This document shows positions 51,455 to 61,017 of a stretch of DNA of 64,000 bases, in pieces. The notes below the pieces were generated by a model. The model saw only the letters and a program-made list of their open reading frames with translations. It was not told the origin of the DNA and did not search any database. This stretch comes from Dyella mobilis. Lineage in GTDB: Bacteria > Pseudomonadota > Gammaproteobacteria > Xanthomonadales > Rhodanobacteraceae. The stretch is taken from the NCBI RefSeq assembly GCF_016904945.1, contig NZ_JADIKF010000040.1, forward strand, positions 310,001-374,000, written 5' to 3'. Every line of letters starts with the position of its first letter. Position 1 is the first letter of the stretch. Both the position numbers and the translations under genes were made by a program.

Positions 51455-54400
51455 GTGAATCACATCTACAGGTTGGTCTGGAGCCAGCTTCGTCGCACTT
51501 GGCTGGTCGTGTCCGAACTCGCCCGCGGTCGCGGCAAGGCAGGGCGTACATTGACCCCGCGCCGCGCGTGTTCGGCTTGGTGGGCCGCACTACCCCTGAG
51601 CCTCCCCATGCTGGCCCTCGCTGCCGCACCGGCCGGCATCACGGCGATCGATACCGCCCGTCCGACTGCGGCGATCGTCGCCGCGGGCCCTGCGCTCGCG
51701 CCAACGGTCATCGCGTCGGTAGCTTCTTCAGCCCATCCCACCGAAGGCCAGGTCACCGCTGGTAGCGGAAGTATCGACTACGGCGATCACCTCACCACCA
51801 TCCAACAGCACAGCCAGAACCTGTCGCTAAACTGGTTGAGCTTCAACATCGGCGCGCAGGATACGGTCAATTTCGTACAGCCCAACGCGCAGGCGATCGC
51901 CGTCAACCGCATCGCCGACCCCAACGGCAGCGTGATCCTCGGCCACCTGAACGCGAACGGCCAGGTGTTCCTGATCAATCCCAACGGCGTGCTGTTTGGA
52001 CAAGGCGCGCAGGTCAACGTAGGCGGGCTGGTCGCCAGCACGCTCGACGTCAGCGACGACGAGCTGGGTCGCGGCACGCTGCATTTTGCCGGCGCGAGCG
52101 GCGGCAGCGTGACCAATCGAGCCACAATCACCGCCGCGCCCGGCGGCTACGTGGCCTTGCTCGGCCACGCCGTGTCCAATCAGGGGGCGATCCACGTGCC
52201 CGCCGGCAGCGTGGCGCTGGCCGGCGGCAGCGCGGTCACCTTGAGTTTCGACGGCAACCATCTGCTCGACATGCAGATCGACGCCAGCACCATGAACGCG
52301 CTGGCCGAGAACAAGCAGCTGATCGTCGCCGATGGCGGCCAGGTGCTGATGAGCGCCGGCGCGAAGGATTCCCTGCTGGCCAGCGTGGTCAACAACACCG
52401 GCACAATCCAGGCGCAGACGGTCGAAAACCGTGCAGGAAAAATCGTGCTGCTCGGTGGCATGGAAGCGGGCACCACGCAGACGGCCGGCACGCTGGATGC
52501 CAGCGCGCCGAACGGCGGAGATGGCGGCTTCATCGAAACCTCGGCGGCCCACGTGCATGTAGCCGACGACGCAAAGATCTCCACCCTGTCCGCCTCGGGA
52601 AACAGCGGCACCTGGTTGATCGATCCGCACGATTTCACCATCGCCGTCAGCGGTGGCGACATGAGCGGCAACACACTGTCCAGCCAACTGCTCGGCGGCA
52701 ATATCACTATCCTGTCCAGCAAAGGCGCCAACGCCAGCGGCAGCGGCGACATCATCATCAACGATGCAGTGGCCTGGAGCGCCAACACGCTCACGCTCAC
52801 CGCCGCGCACGATGTCGATATCAACGCCGTGATGACGGCCGCCGGCAGCGCCGGCCTCGCGCTGAACCCGAGCACCGCCAACGGCGGCGATGCGGCGATA
52901 GGCGGCGGCACCGTCAAGGTCAACATGGTCGATGCCATGCCGGGCCAGGGTGGCCGGGTGGATTTCACCGGCAGCAGCAATACACTGCAAATCAATGGCC
53001 AGCCGTACACCATCATCACTACGCTGGGTGCCCCCGGCAGCACGACCGGAACGGACCTGCAAGGCATCAACGGCGCCCTCAACTGCGCTTGCTATTTCGC
53101 GCTGGGCGCCAATATCGACGCCAGCGCCACGGCCAATTGGGGGAACTCCGCCTTCGGCTCCCAAATCGGCTCCGGCTTCGTGCCGATCGGTCACCAGTTC
53201 AACCCTACCGATTTTAATATGTTCGCCGGTACCTTCGACGGCCTCGGCCACACCATCAGTGGCCTCACCATCAACCTGCCCGGCTCCGACAATGTTGGCC
53301 TGTTCGGTTACACCAGCACCACGGCTACGATTCGTAACGTCGGCCTGGTCGGCATATCGATCGAGGGCGAAAGCGACGTCGGCGGCCTGGTCGGGTACAA
53401 CTACGGCACGATCAGTCAGGCCTACGCCATCGGTGCGATCAACGGCAACGGCGTCGGTGCCAACGCCGGCGGCCTGGTCGGATTCAACGACAGCGCCCGG
53501 ATCAGCCAAGCCTATGCCAGCGGTGCGGTCAGCGGCCCGGGCACTGTCGGTGGCCTGATCGGGTACAACAACCGCGGCTCGATCAATCAAGCCTATGCGA
53601 CCGCTACGGTCAGCAGCAGCGGCGGTGATGTCGGCGGTCTGATCGGGATCAACGACGGCGGCCCGATCAGCCAAGCCTATGCGACCGGTACGGTCAGCGG
53701 AAGCCAGGACGTCGGCGGCCTGCTCGGATACAACATTGCAGCCCCGATCAGCCAAGCCTATGCCACCGGTGCGGTCAGCGGCACCGGCAGCGGCAGTTTC
53801 GTCGGAGGTCTGGTCGGAGACAACGGCGGCACGACCGACCAAGCCTATGCCACTGGTGCGGTCAGCGGCAGCGGCAATTTCGTCGGAGGACTCGATGGGG
53901 CCAATTCTGCTGGCGCGATCACCAATAGCTACTGGGACACGGAAACCACCGGTCAGTCCACCAGCGGCAACGACGGCATCGGTGGCGGCACGGGGCTGAC
54001 TACCAAGGCACTGATCGCAGCGCTGCCTGGAGGTTTCACGGCCGCCAGCTGGGGCAACGTAAGCAACCAGACCACGCCATATCTGCTGGGCATGTCCGGC
54101 AATCAGGTATTCAACACCAATGACCTGCCCATAGGCGCCGTGACGCGCACCAACCAGCCCAACCTTTACACCGTCATCCTGGATGTGAACCAGTTGCAAG
54201 CCGTGAGCACCGGCCTCACCGGTCGTTATGTGCTTGGCAACGACATTGACGCCAGCGCCACGCTCGGATGGGAGGGCGTGGAGTTTGACGCCAACGGCAA
54301 GCCCCACTTCGACAACGGCTTCACGCCGATTGGCGGCCCAGGCGCACCGTTCACCGGCGTCTTTGATGGCCTTGGCCACACCATCGACAACCTGACTATC

Positions 54401-57400
54401 AATCGACCACTCACCAATTATGTCGGTCTGTTCGGCATCACCGGCAACGGCAGCACGATCCGCAACCTCGGTCTGCTCGGCGGATCGATTACGGGCCAGA
54501 ATTACGTCGGCGGCCTGGTCGGCTACAACAACGGCACGATCAGTCGGGCTTATGTCACCAGTTCGGTCAGCGGCGGAGGCTATGTCGGCGGTCTGGTCGG
54601 AGACAACGGCGGCACGATCACGAACACCTATGCCACAGGGGAGGTCGACAGTAGCGGCGCCAACGACGTCTATTATGGCGGCTTGGCTGGCTACAACGAC
54701 GCGGGAGGCACGATCACAAACGCCTATGCCACCGGAGCGGTATACGGCAGCGAGTATGTCGGTGGCCTGGCCGGAGACAACCTTGGGGCGATCACAAACG
54801 CCTATGCCACCGGAGCGGTAAACGGCAGCATCTACGTCGGCGGCTTGGTTGGCTACCTCGACGCGGGCGGCACGATCGCAAACACCTATGCCACCGGGGC
54901 GGTCAGCGGCGGCGGCAGCTATTTCGGTGGATTGGTCGGGGTCGGGGCCGGCAACACCATCATCGACAGTTACTGGGACACACAAACCACAGGCCAATCC
55001 ACCAGCGCCGGTGGCACCGGCCTGACCACCGCGCAGATGATGGACCCTGCCAGTTTTGCGGCCTGGGGCATGGATATCAGTGCAATCGGCGGCAGCTCCG
55101 CGACCTGGCGTATCTACGCGGGTGACACCGCGCCGTTGTTGCGTACCTTCATGGTAGGCCTGACGGTCACCGCCATGAATCTCGGCACGATCTACAACGG
55201 CACCGCCTTTGCTGGCAGCAGCAACTTGATCTTCGGCACGCTGACGCCGGGCTACTGGCTGCCGTCGAACAACGTGGATACGAGCCTGATTCTGGGCGAC
55301 GCCAACGCCAGTACCAGCACCCCGGCGACCAACGCCGGCAGCTACGCGCTGGCTGCCAACCTGTATTCCCGCCAGATGGGTTACGACATCGAGTTCACGC
55401 CGGGCACGCTGATCATCGCCCCAGCCCTCCTGACCTATCAGGCCACATCGGCCAGCAGCACCTACGGCAGCACGCCGAGTGGATTGACCGGCACCGTGAC
55501 GGGCTTCGTCAACGGCCAGACCCTGGCCAACGCCACGACCGGCACGGCCAGTTTCACCACCGGCGCCACAGCCAACAGCAACGTCGGCAACTACGCCATC
55601 GATGGCAGCGGCTTGACCGCGAACGACGGCAACTACACGTTCACGCAAGCGGCAGGCAACGCCACCGCACTGACGGTGAGCCCAGCCACGCTGACCTATC
55701 AGGCAACATCGGCCAGCAGCACCTACGGCAGCACGCCGAGTGGATTGACTGGCACCGTGACGGGCTTCGTCAACGGCCAGACCCTGGCCAACGCCACGAC
55801 CGGCACGGCCAGTTTCACCACCGGCGCCACGGCCACCAGCAACGTCGGCAACTACGCCATCGACGGCAACGGCTTGACCGCGAACGACGGCAACTACACG
55901 TTCACGCAAGCGGCAGGCAACGCCACCGCACTGACGGTGAGCCCGGCCACGCTGACCTATCAGGCAACATCGGCCAGCAGCACCTACGGCAGCACGCCGA
56001 GTGGATTGACCGGCACCGTGACGGGCTTCGTCAACGGCCAGACCCTGGCCAACGCCACGACTGGCACGGCCAGTTTCACCACCGGCGCCACAGCCACCAG
56101 CAACGTCGGCAACTACGCCATCGACGGCAACGGCTTGACCGCGAACGACGGCAACTACACGTTCACGCAAGCGGCAGGCAACGCCACCGCACTGACGGTG
56201 AGCCCGGCCACGCTGACAATCACAGCCAACAACGACAGCAAGACTTACGACGGCCTCGCTTACGCGGGCGGCCACGGCGTCACCTATAGCGGCTTCGTCA
56301 ACGGCGAGACCTCTTCGGTACTCGGCGGCACGCTCGGCTATACCGGCGACTCGCAGGGAGCGATCAACGCGGGCGGCTACACGATCACTCCTGACGGACT
56401 CACCGCCGGCAACTACGCCATCACCTACAAGAACGGCAACCTCACGGTGGATCAGGCCACGCTGGAAATCAGCAGCAGCAACGTCAGTAAAACCTACGAT
56501 GGCGGCCTGAGCGCGATCGGCACAGCGGTAGTGAGCGGCGGCACGCTGTTCGGCAGCGACACCCTCAGCGGCGGCAATTTCGCCTTCACCGACAAGAACG
56601 TCGGCACTGGCAAGCACGTAACCGTCAACGGCGTCACCGTGAGCGATGGCAACGGCGGCCGCAACTATGCCGTCACCTACGTCGACAACACCAGCAGCAC
56701 CATCACCGCGCGTAGCATCACCGTCGATGCCACCGGCACCAACCGCGTCTACGACGGCACCACCGCCGATGCGGTGAAACTGGCCAGCACCGGCATCCTT
56801 GCCGGTGACACGGTGATCTTCAGCGGCACCGGCGCCTTCGCCGACAAGAATGTCGGCACCGGCAAGGCGGTCAGCGTCAGCGGCATCGCCGCCAGCGGTG
56901 CCGATGCAGGCAACTACAGCTTCAACACCACGGCGAACACGACGGCCGACATCAGCCCGCTCAGCATCACCGTCGATGCCACTGGCACCAACCGCGTCTA
57001 CGACGGCACCACCGTCGACGCGGTGAATCTGGCTAGCAGCGGCATCCTGACCGGCGACACTGTAGCCTTCCGCGGCACCGGCGCCTTCGCCGACAAGAAT
57101 GTCGGCACTAGCAAGGCGGTCAGCGTCAGCGGCATCACCGCCACGGGTATCGACGCCGGCAACTACAGCTTCAACACCAGCGCGACCACGACCGCCGACA
57201 TCACCCCCGCGACATTGACATACCGTGCGGATACCGCCCATTTCAAGATCGGACAGATGCCGGGCGATTTGAGCGGCGTCGTGACCGGGCTGGTCGGTGG
57301 CGATACGTTGGACGCGGCCACCGACGGCACACTGGCATGGCAGACGCCGGCCACCGCGACCAGCCCGGCCGGAGCGTATGCCATCGACGGCAGCGGCTTG

Positions 57401-57589
57401 TCGGCGCACAACTACGTGTTCGTGCAGGCATCGAGCAACGCCACCGCGCTGCAAGTGATCGACGGCAGTGCGCCACGCCTTGTCGTCAGCACCGTCGCAG
57501 GGCTGCAGCAATCGGACGACAGCGGCAAGCCCCGTGCGCCGTATGCCCCGGATGTGCACATCGTCAACGGCGGGGTGCGCCTGCCGTGA
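51455..57589 (+). CDS. Two-partner-secretion adhesin (filamentous haemagglutinin-like TpsA)
   Basis: A 2044-residue exported protein. It opens with an extended signal peptide region (MNHIYRLVWSQLRRTWLVVS) and a hydrophobic core to about residue 55. The TPS/haemagglutination domain spans about 95-330 with the NPNG motif in FLINPNGVLFGQG. GLUG-type repeats (GGLVGYNNGTISQAYATG and variants) run from about 590-860 and 960-1190. Three nearly identical 87-residue MBG-like repeats cover about 1326-1586, then YDG-type repeats (VYDGTTADAVKLAS) to about 1910. It is GTG-initiated with AGGGG upstream. The stop overlaps the tpsB region. It should form a long beta-helix fibre on the cell surface for attachment or aggregation. 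Confidence 0.93.
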   Translation: MNHIYRLVWSQLRRTWLVVSELARGRGKAGRTLTPRRACSAWWAALPLSLPMLALAAAPAGITAIDTARPTAAIVAAGPALAPTVIASVASSAHPTEGQVTAGSGSIDYGDHLTTIQQHSQNLSLNWLSFNIGAQDTVNFVQPNAQAIAVNRIADPNGSVILGHLNANGQVFLINPNGVLFGQGAQVNVGGLVASTLDVSDDELGRGTLHFAGASGGSVTNRATITAAPGGYVALLGHAVSNQGAIHVPAGSVALAGGSAVTLSFDGNHLLDMQIDASTMNALAENKQLIVADGGQVLMSAGAKDSLLASVVNNTGTIQAQTVENRAGKIVLLGGMEAGTTQTAGTLDASAPNGGDGGFIETSAAHVHVADDAKISTLSASGNSGTWLIDPHDFTIAVSGGDMSGNTLSSQLLGGNITILSSKGANASGSGDIIINDAVAWSANTLTLTAAHDVDINAVMTAAGSAGLALNPSTANGGDAAIGGGTVKVNMVDAMPGQGGRVDFTGSSNTLQINGQPYTIITTLGAPGSTTGTDLQGINGALNCACYFALGANIDASATANWGNSAFGSQIGSGFVPIGHQFNPTDFNMFAGTFDGLGHTISGLTINLPGSDNVGLFGYTSTTATIRNVGLVGISIEGESDVGGLVGYNYGTISQAYAIGAINGNGVGANAGGLVGFNDSARISQAYASGAVSGPGTVGGLIGYNNRGSINQAYATATVSSSGGDVGGLIGINDGGPISQAYATGTVSGSQDVGGLLGYNIAAPISQAYATGAVSGTGSGSFVGGLVGDNGGTTDQAYATGAVSGSGNFVGGLDGANSAGAITNSYWDTETTGQSTSGNDGIGGGTGLTTKALIAALPGGFTAASWGNVSNQTTPYLLGMSGNQVFNTNDLPIGAVTRTNQPNLYTVILDVNQLQAVSTGLTGRYVLGNDIDASATLGWEGVEFDANGKPHFDNGFTPIGGPGAPFTGVFDGLGHTIDNLTINRPLTNYVGLFGITGNGSTIRNLGLLGGSITGQNYVGGLVGYNNGTISRAYVTSSVSGGGYVGGLVGDNGGTITNTYATGEVDSSGANDVYYGGLAGYNDAGGTITNAYATGAVYGSEYVGGLAGDNLGAITNAYATGAVNGSIYVGGLVGYLDAGGTIANTYATGAVSGGGSYFGGLVGVGAGNTIIDSYWDTQTTGQSTSAGGTGLTTAQMMDPASFAAWGMDISAIGGSSATWRIYAGDTAPLLRTFMVGLTVTAMNLGTIYNGTAFAGSSNLIFGTLTPGYWLPSNNVDTSLILGDANASTSTPATNAGSYALAANLYSRQMGYDIEFTPGTLIIAPALLTYQATSASSTYGSTPSGLTGTVTGFVNGQTLANATTGTASFTTGATANSNVGNYAIDGSGLTANDGNYTFTQAAGNATALTVSPATLTYQATSASSTYGSTPSGLTGTVTGFVNGQTLANATTGTASFTTGATATSNVGNYAIDGNGLTANDGNYTFTQAAGNATALTVSPATLTYQATSASSTYGSTPSGLTGTVTGFVNGQTLANATTGTASFTTGATATSNVGNYAIDGNGLTANDGNYTFTQAAGNATALTVSPATLTITANNDSKTYDGLAYAGGHGVTYSGFVNGETSSVLGGTLGYTGDSQGAINAGGYTITPDGLTAGNYAITYKNGNLTVDQATLEISSSNVSKTYDGGLSAIGTAVVSGGTLFGSDTLSGGNFAFTDKNVGTGKHVTVNGVTVSDGNGGRNYAVTYVDNTSSTITARSITVDATGTNRVYDGTTADAVKLASTGILAGDTVIFSGTGAFADKNVGTGKAVSVSGIAASGADAGNYSFNTTANTTADISPLSITVDATGTNRVYDGTTVDAVNLASSGILTGDTVAFRGTGAFADKNVGTSKAVSVSGITATGIDAGNYSFNTSATTTADITPATLTYRADTAHFKIGQMPGDLSGVVTGLVGGDTLDAATDGTLAWQTPATATSPAGAYAIDGSGLSAHNYVFVQASSNATALQVIDGSAPRLVVSTVAGLQQSDDSGKPRAPYAPDVHIVNGGVRLP
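55430..56212 (+). repeat. Three tandem 261-bp units inside tpsA
   Basis: The units are 55430-55690, 55691-55951 and 55952-56212, each 87 codons, differing at only a few bases. They start with CTGACCTATCAGGC and encode the MBG-like repeat LTYQATSASSTYGSTPSGLT and onward. Because the period is in frame, gain or loss of units would change fibre length without breaking the gene. Confidence 0.95.
56715..57200 (+). repeat. Two further tandem YDG-type units inside tpsA
   Basis: Two copies of roughly 246 bases begin with the codons for SITVDATGTNRVYDGTT (near 56715 and 56961). They are more diverged than the 261-bp units but still share long identical runs. Confidence 0.8.
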
Positions 57590-57633
57590 ACCACGTGAGC
57601 CACACGCCGCACAACCCGTTCAAGGATCGCCGC

Positions 57634-59304
57634 ATGCCGTCATCGCTCCGCCTCGCCCCGCTCGCGCTGGCGCTGTTCGCCCTGCCACTGACCACGCCGG
57701 CGCAGACGATCCCCAACAGCGGCGAGATCCTGCAGCAGGTACCGGCGAAACCGACGGAGAAACCCCCTGTCGAACCCGGCCTGACGATCGAATCGCCGAC
57801 CACCGCCGCCACGAACGACGCCACGGCGTTCGCAGTGACGCGGTTGCAGTTGGAAGGCAATACCGCTTTCGACAGCGCCACCCTGCATGCGCTGGTCGCC
57901 GACGGCGAAGGCAAGACACAGACCCTGACCCAGCTCAACGCACTGGCCCAACGCATCACCGACTACTACCACGCCCACGGCTACCCGCTGGCCCGCGCGA
58001 TCGTGCCAGCGCAGACCTTGAGCGACGGTACCGTGCGCCTGCAGATCGTCGAGGCGCGCTACGACCAGATCACACTGGACAACCGCAGCCACATCGGCGA
58101 CGGCCTGCTGCGCGCCACGCTGGCGCCGCTACGCTCCGGCGCGCCGGTCACCCAGGCCACGCTCGACAACAGCCTGCTGCTGCTCGGCGATCTGCCCGGA
58201 GTGAATCCCCACGCCACCCTGCGCCCGGGCACACAGGCCGGCACCTCGACCCTCGACGTGCACGCCGACGCCGAACCCACCCTGCAAGGCCAACTGGTCG
58301 CCGACACCGCAGGCAGCCGCTATACCGGCCGCCTGCGCGTGGGAGCCTATCTCGACATCAACAATCCGATGCACCACGGCGACCAGCTCAGCCTGGATAC
58401 GCTCACCTCCGGCGATGGCATGCGCTACGGCCGACTGGGCTATCAATTCACCTTGAACGGTCACGGCACCCTCCTCGGCGCGGCGTATTCGATGCTGGCC
58501 TATGCGCTGGGCGGCCCGCTCGATGCACTGGACGCGCACGGCACCGCGCGAGTTTCCAGCCTGTGGCTGGCGCAACCGCTGGCGCGCACGCGCAACAGCC
58601 GTCTGGACGTCCGTCTGCAATTCGATCGCAAACAGCTTAGCGACCGCATCGACACCACCGCCCTGCGCAACGATCGTCACAGCAACGACTGGACCGCCAG
58701 CCTCGTCGGCCAGCACGGCGACGACTGGGCCGGTGGCGGCCTGACCAGCGCCAGCCTCAGCGTCGGCCACGGCCGGCTCGGCTTCGACGACGCTGCGGCA
58801 GCGGCCGCCGACGCTGCCACCGCACGCACGCAAGGTAGCTACACCCATTGGAACGCCAGTCTCGCCCGCCTGCAAAACCTCAGCGTCGCCACCCGCCTCT
58901 ACGTCAGCTTCGGCGGCCAGCACAGCAACCGCAACCTCGACTCCTCCGAACAATTTTTGCTGGGCGGACCGAACAGCGTGCGCGGCTACGACGTCTCCAG
59001 CATCGCCGGCGCCAGCGGCTGGCTCGGCACGATCGAACTGCGCCACGACCTCGACTGGAACTGTGCCGACCACTGCGAAGGAAGCCTTTTTGTCGACCAT
59101 GGCAGCCTGAGCGTTAATGCCTCCCCGTGGACCACCAGCCGCAATCAATTCGACCTCGATAGCGCCGGCATCGGCTTCAGCTGGGTCGGCACCCGCCATT
59201 GGCAGGCGCAGGTGCAACTGGCCACGCCGGTGGGTGCCACACCCGCATTGCTCGGCAAGCGCAGCTCCGCGCGGGCATGGTTACACGTAGTCAGGGCTTT
59301 TTGA
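57634..59304 (+). CDS. TpsB/ShlB-type outer-membrane transporter of the adhesin
   Basis: A 556-residue protein. The signal peptide is MPSSLRLAPLALALFALPLT and a few more residues. A POTRA_2 domain at about 60-150 (FAVTRLQLEGNTAFDSATLHALV; LNALAQRITDYYHAHGYPLARAIVP) precedes the 16-strand ShlB barrel. The barrel has LLGGPNSVRGYD, the conserved VRGY loop motif of Omp85/TpsB proteins, and ends in VVRAF with C-terminal Phe. ATG 57634 has AAGGA seven bases upstream; GTG 57586 overlapping the tpsA stop is an alternative. It secretes and folds the upstream adhesin. Confidence 0.93.
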   Translation: MPSSLRLAPLALALFALPLTTPAQTIPNSGEILQQVPAKPTEKPPVEPGLTIESPTTAATNDATAFAVTRLQLEGNTAFDSATLHALVADGEGKTQTLTQLNALAQRITDYYHAHGYPLARAIVPAQTLSDGTVRLQIVEARYDQITLDNRSHIGDGLLRATLAPLRSGAPVTQATLDNSLLLLGDLPGVNPHATLRPGTQAGTSTLDVHADAEPTLQGQLVADTAGSRYTGRLRVGAYLDINNPMHHGDQLSLDTLTSGDGMRYGRLGYQFTLNGHGTLLGAAYSMLAYALGGPLDALDAHGTARVSSLWLAQPLARTRNSRLDVRLQFDRKQLSDRIDTTALRNDRHSNDWTASLVGQHGDDWAGGGLTSASLSVGHGRLGFDDAAAAAADAATARTQGSYTHWNASLARLQNLSVATRLYVSFGGQHSNRNLDSSEQFLLGGPNSVRGYDVSSIAGASGWLGTIELRHDLDWNCADHCEGSLFVDHGSLSVNASPWTTSRNQFDLDSAGIGFSWVGTRHWQAQVQLATPVGATPALLGKRSSARAWLHVVRAF

Positions 59305-59343
59305 GCATTGCGAAACTTCATTTGGCACTAGGGATGCTCTGAT

Positions 59344-59682
59344 TTATTGATTTCGAAATAGCCATCCAGACGTCCGCGAGAAAGCGCTGAACTTACCACG
59401 AAAACAAGGGCGACCTTGAAGGTGGGTCGCCGCCACCGCCGTGTCGATGCACCCCGAATCACCTCGATTTTCTGCCTCACAGGCGCACCCGCCTGTCGAG
59501 GCCAGCAACGTTCGTCGTGCCATCCACAGATTCGATAGCGCGAACAGCGTCAGTATCTTGGCTTTGTTCTTGAGCAGCCCCTTGAAGCGCACTTTCCGGT
59601 AGCCGAACTGCCGCTTCACCACGCGGAACGGATGCTCCACCTTGGAACGTACGGCGGCTTTCACGTGTTCAGTGTGCTTGAC
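59344..59682 (-). pseudogene. IS5-type transposase, C-terminal remnant
   Basis: The minus-strand frame reads KHTEHVKAAVRSKVEHPFRV, then VKRQFGYRKVRFKGLLKNKA and LTLFALSNLWMARRTLL, the end of IS5-family DDE transposases; the Glu of VEHPF is the last catalytic acid. The N-terminal two thirds are missing: upstream (59683) the frame enters the 78-bp repeat. The sequence GGGATGCTCTGATTTATTG just outside (59332-59350) may be the IS end. Confidence 0.8.
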
Positions 59683-59760
59683 CGCGCCTGGCCATGCGGG
59701 GGCGTGGGGGCGAAGCCCCTGCGGATACGCCCTTTTGCTGTCGGTGACGCCGCACGCCTC
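59683..59760. repeat. 78-bp repeat, copy 2
   Basis: Same orientation as copy 1 at 49151-49228, three mismatches. Here it cuts into the IS5-type transposase frame. The two copies lie near the two ends of the island, about 10.5 kb apart. Confidence 0.85.
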
Positions 59761-59808
59761 ACCCAGCCCGCTCCCGCGGGCTGCGCTGGACACTCCCAGC
59801 GACTCACC

Positions 59809-60045
59809 TCACTCCTCCCCGCCAAACCCGCTTTTGGCTTCACTAGCGGCCCCAAAAGCGCCTCGCGCAACCAAGCCTGTAGGGGTGTAGTACCCACGTG
59901 GCCGCACACCACGTAGCGCGGCATTGACCGGGCTTTGGGGATTATGGGTGATGGTTAGTAATGGTGGTTCTATGCGGTGACACCCGTAACAGGGGGCTCC
60001 TGTCACAGGTGTCAGGGGCTCCCCTGCCAGATTGCCCCCTGTCAA
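59809..60045 (-). CDS. Hypothetical protein, 78 residues
   Basis: A short open frame starting MTGGNLAGEPLTPVTGAPCY and containing CYGCH and PPLLTITHNPQSP. I recognise no domain. It lies between the 78-bp repeat and the displaced tRNA end and may be a remnant of a phage-like gene or non-coding. Confidence 0.2.
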   Translation of the reverse strand: MTGGNLAGEPLTPVTGAPCYGCHRIEPPLLTITHNPQSPVNAALRGVRPRGYYTPTGLVARGAFGAASEAKSGFGGEE

Positions 60046-60060
60046 TTTGACGGGGCTATC
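59966..60060. other. Cluster of short inverted repeats at the right end of the island
   Basis: GGTGACACC with GGTGTCA further on, two GGGGCTCC blocks, and CCCCTGTCA-ATT-TGACGGGG (a palindrome with one bulge) crowd about 95 bases beside the displaced tRNA end. This could be an arm-site or excisionase-binding region of the old integrase; no direct evidence. Confidence 0.3.
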
Positions 60061-60086
60061 GATAAGCCCAAGGTATACAGGTTGCT

Positions 60087-60128
60087 GGACGTAGAAGTCG
60101 CAGGTTCAAATCCTGTCTCCCCGACCAA
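60087..60128 (+). repeat. attR: displaced 3' end of the original tRNA-Pro gene
   Basis: It carries the 3' half of the tRNA only: half the anticodon stem, the variable loop, the T-arm GCAGG-TTCAAAT-CCTGT, acceptor strand CTCCCCG and ACCA. No 5' half precedes it, so it cannot make a tRNA. It marks the right end of the island and preserves the pre-insertion tRNA sequence. Confidence 0.88.
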
Positions 60129-60137
60129 TGCTTTGTG

Positions 60138-60165
60138 AAAAAGCCAGCCTTGCGCCGGCCTTTTT
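60138..60165 (-). terminator. Terminator beyond the DUF5672 gene
   Basis: On the minus strand GCCGGC-GCAAG-GCTGGC (with one G-U) is flanked by AAAAAG and TTTTT. On the plus strand it would also have served the original tRNA-Pro transcript, with one mismatch in the stem. Confidence 0.7.
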
Positions 60166-60213
60166 GTTGGCCGGCAGTCGCTGAACGCCGAAATCGAACG
60201 GCGCGAAGCCAGC

Positions 60214-61017
60214 TCAGCTGCCGCTCGGGCCGGCCGCATACTTGCTAATGATCGGTCGCCAGAACGCACCGACCTTGGGATCGTAAAAGCGGTGGCAGGC
60301 GAAGGGCAGTTGGCCGCAATTGAGTTTTATGGCCGCCTCGGGCTTGCGGTCGACGCAAAAATCCACCGCCTCAACGTATCCGGGAATGCTCACGTGGGTC
60401 AGCGTGGGTGCGACCAATGAAAAATACAGGTCTTCGATATACAGATTCTGCGGATGCCAGCGGGCAAGTTCCGGCGACGCGCCGTCCAACTTCTCCTTGC
60501 GGCAACGCACGGCGCGCAGCATCGTTTCGGTTTTGCGCAAGGAAAAGCCGCCGTTGCCCACTTTGAAATAGTGTTCAGTATTCTTTTTGCGCTTCTTGAA
60601 CGCGTTGTTGATACGCAGGAACAGACGATTCAAAAAGGTCTGCCTGGATGCCATCCACGGCGCACCGATATAGTCGTAACCCTTCCCACACCAGTCATCG
60701 AGCTTGTCTTCGAAAACGAAAACATCCATCTGGCAGATCAGGATGTATGCGTAATTCTGGAAGGCCTGATAAAAAACCTCCGACAACATCAACTGGTTGT
60801 AGCCGGAAAGTCCTTTGAAAAAATCGGGATGGAAACGCCGCACGGCATAGTCGACTGACTCGAAAAGAGGCAGCAGCGGGCCAAGATCCAGGCCTTCGGG
60901 ACATGCAATGGCAAAAGGATGGTTCGCCAGCACCTGCAGCGAGCGCTTCAGCGATAACAGTTCATTGTCGTTGAGGTCGGTCTTGTAGACGGGAACGACA
61001 ACCACCGCATTCTTCAT
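60214..61017 (-). CDS. DUF5672 family protein (glycosyltransferase-like)
   Basis: A 267-residue protein. MKNAVVVVPVYKTDLNDNEL opens a GT-A-like fold, ILICQMDVFVFEDKLDDW carries an acidic patch in the place of a DxD motif, and YDYIGAPWMASRQ and KVGNGGFSLRK are the DUF5672 signatures. Members sit among polysaccharide genes and are thought to be glycosyltransferases; the sugar and acceptor are unknown. GAAGG lies seven bases before ATG 61017. It lies just outside the island. Confidence 0.85.
   Translation of the reverse strand: MKNAVVVVPVYKTDLNDNELLSLKRSLQVLANHPFAIACPEGLDLGPLLPLFESVDYAVRRFHPDFFKGLSGYNQLMLSEVFYQAFQNYAYILICQMDVFVFEDKLDDWCGKGYDYIGAPWMASRQTFLNRLFLRINNAFKKRKKNTEHYFKVGNGGFSLRKTETMLRAVRCRKEKLDGASPELARWHPQNLYIEDLYFSLVAPTLTHVSIPGYVEAVDFCVDRKPEAAIKLNCGQLPFACHRFYDPKVGAFWRPIISKYAAGPSGS

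Noticed and set aside
55430..56212. Tandem repeats considered as a CRISPR array or satellite
   Set aside because: Units are 261 bp, contiguous without spacers and in frame within one protein gene.
51827..57559. A 1910-codon open frame on the strand opposite tpsA
   Set aside because: It mirrors the repeat structure and GC-rich codon pattern of the adhesin, has no recognisable domain, signal or ribosome site, and is explained by the rarity of stop codons opposite G/C-ending codons.
60087..60128. A second tRNA-Pro gene
   Set aside because: Only the 3' half is present; no D-arm, 5' acceptor strand or intact anticodon loop precedes it. It is the displaced attachment-site copy.
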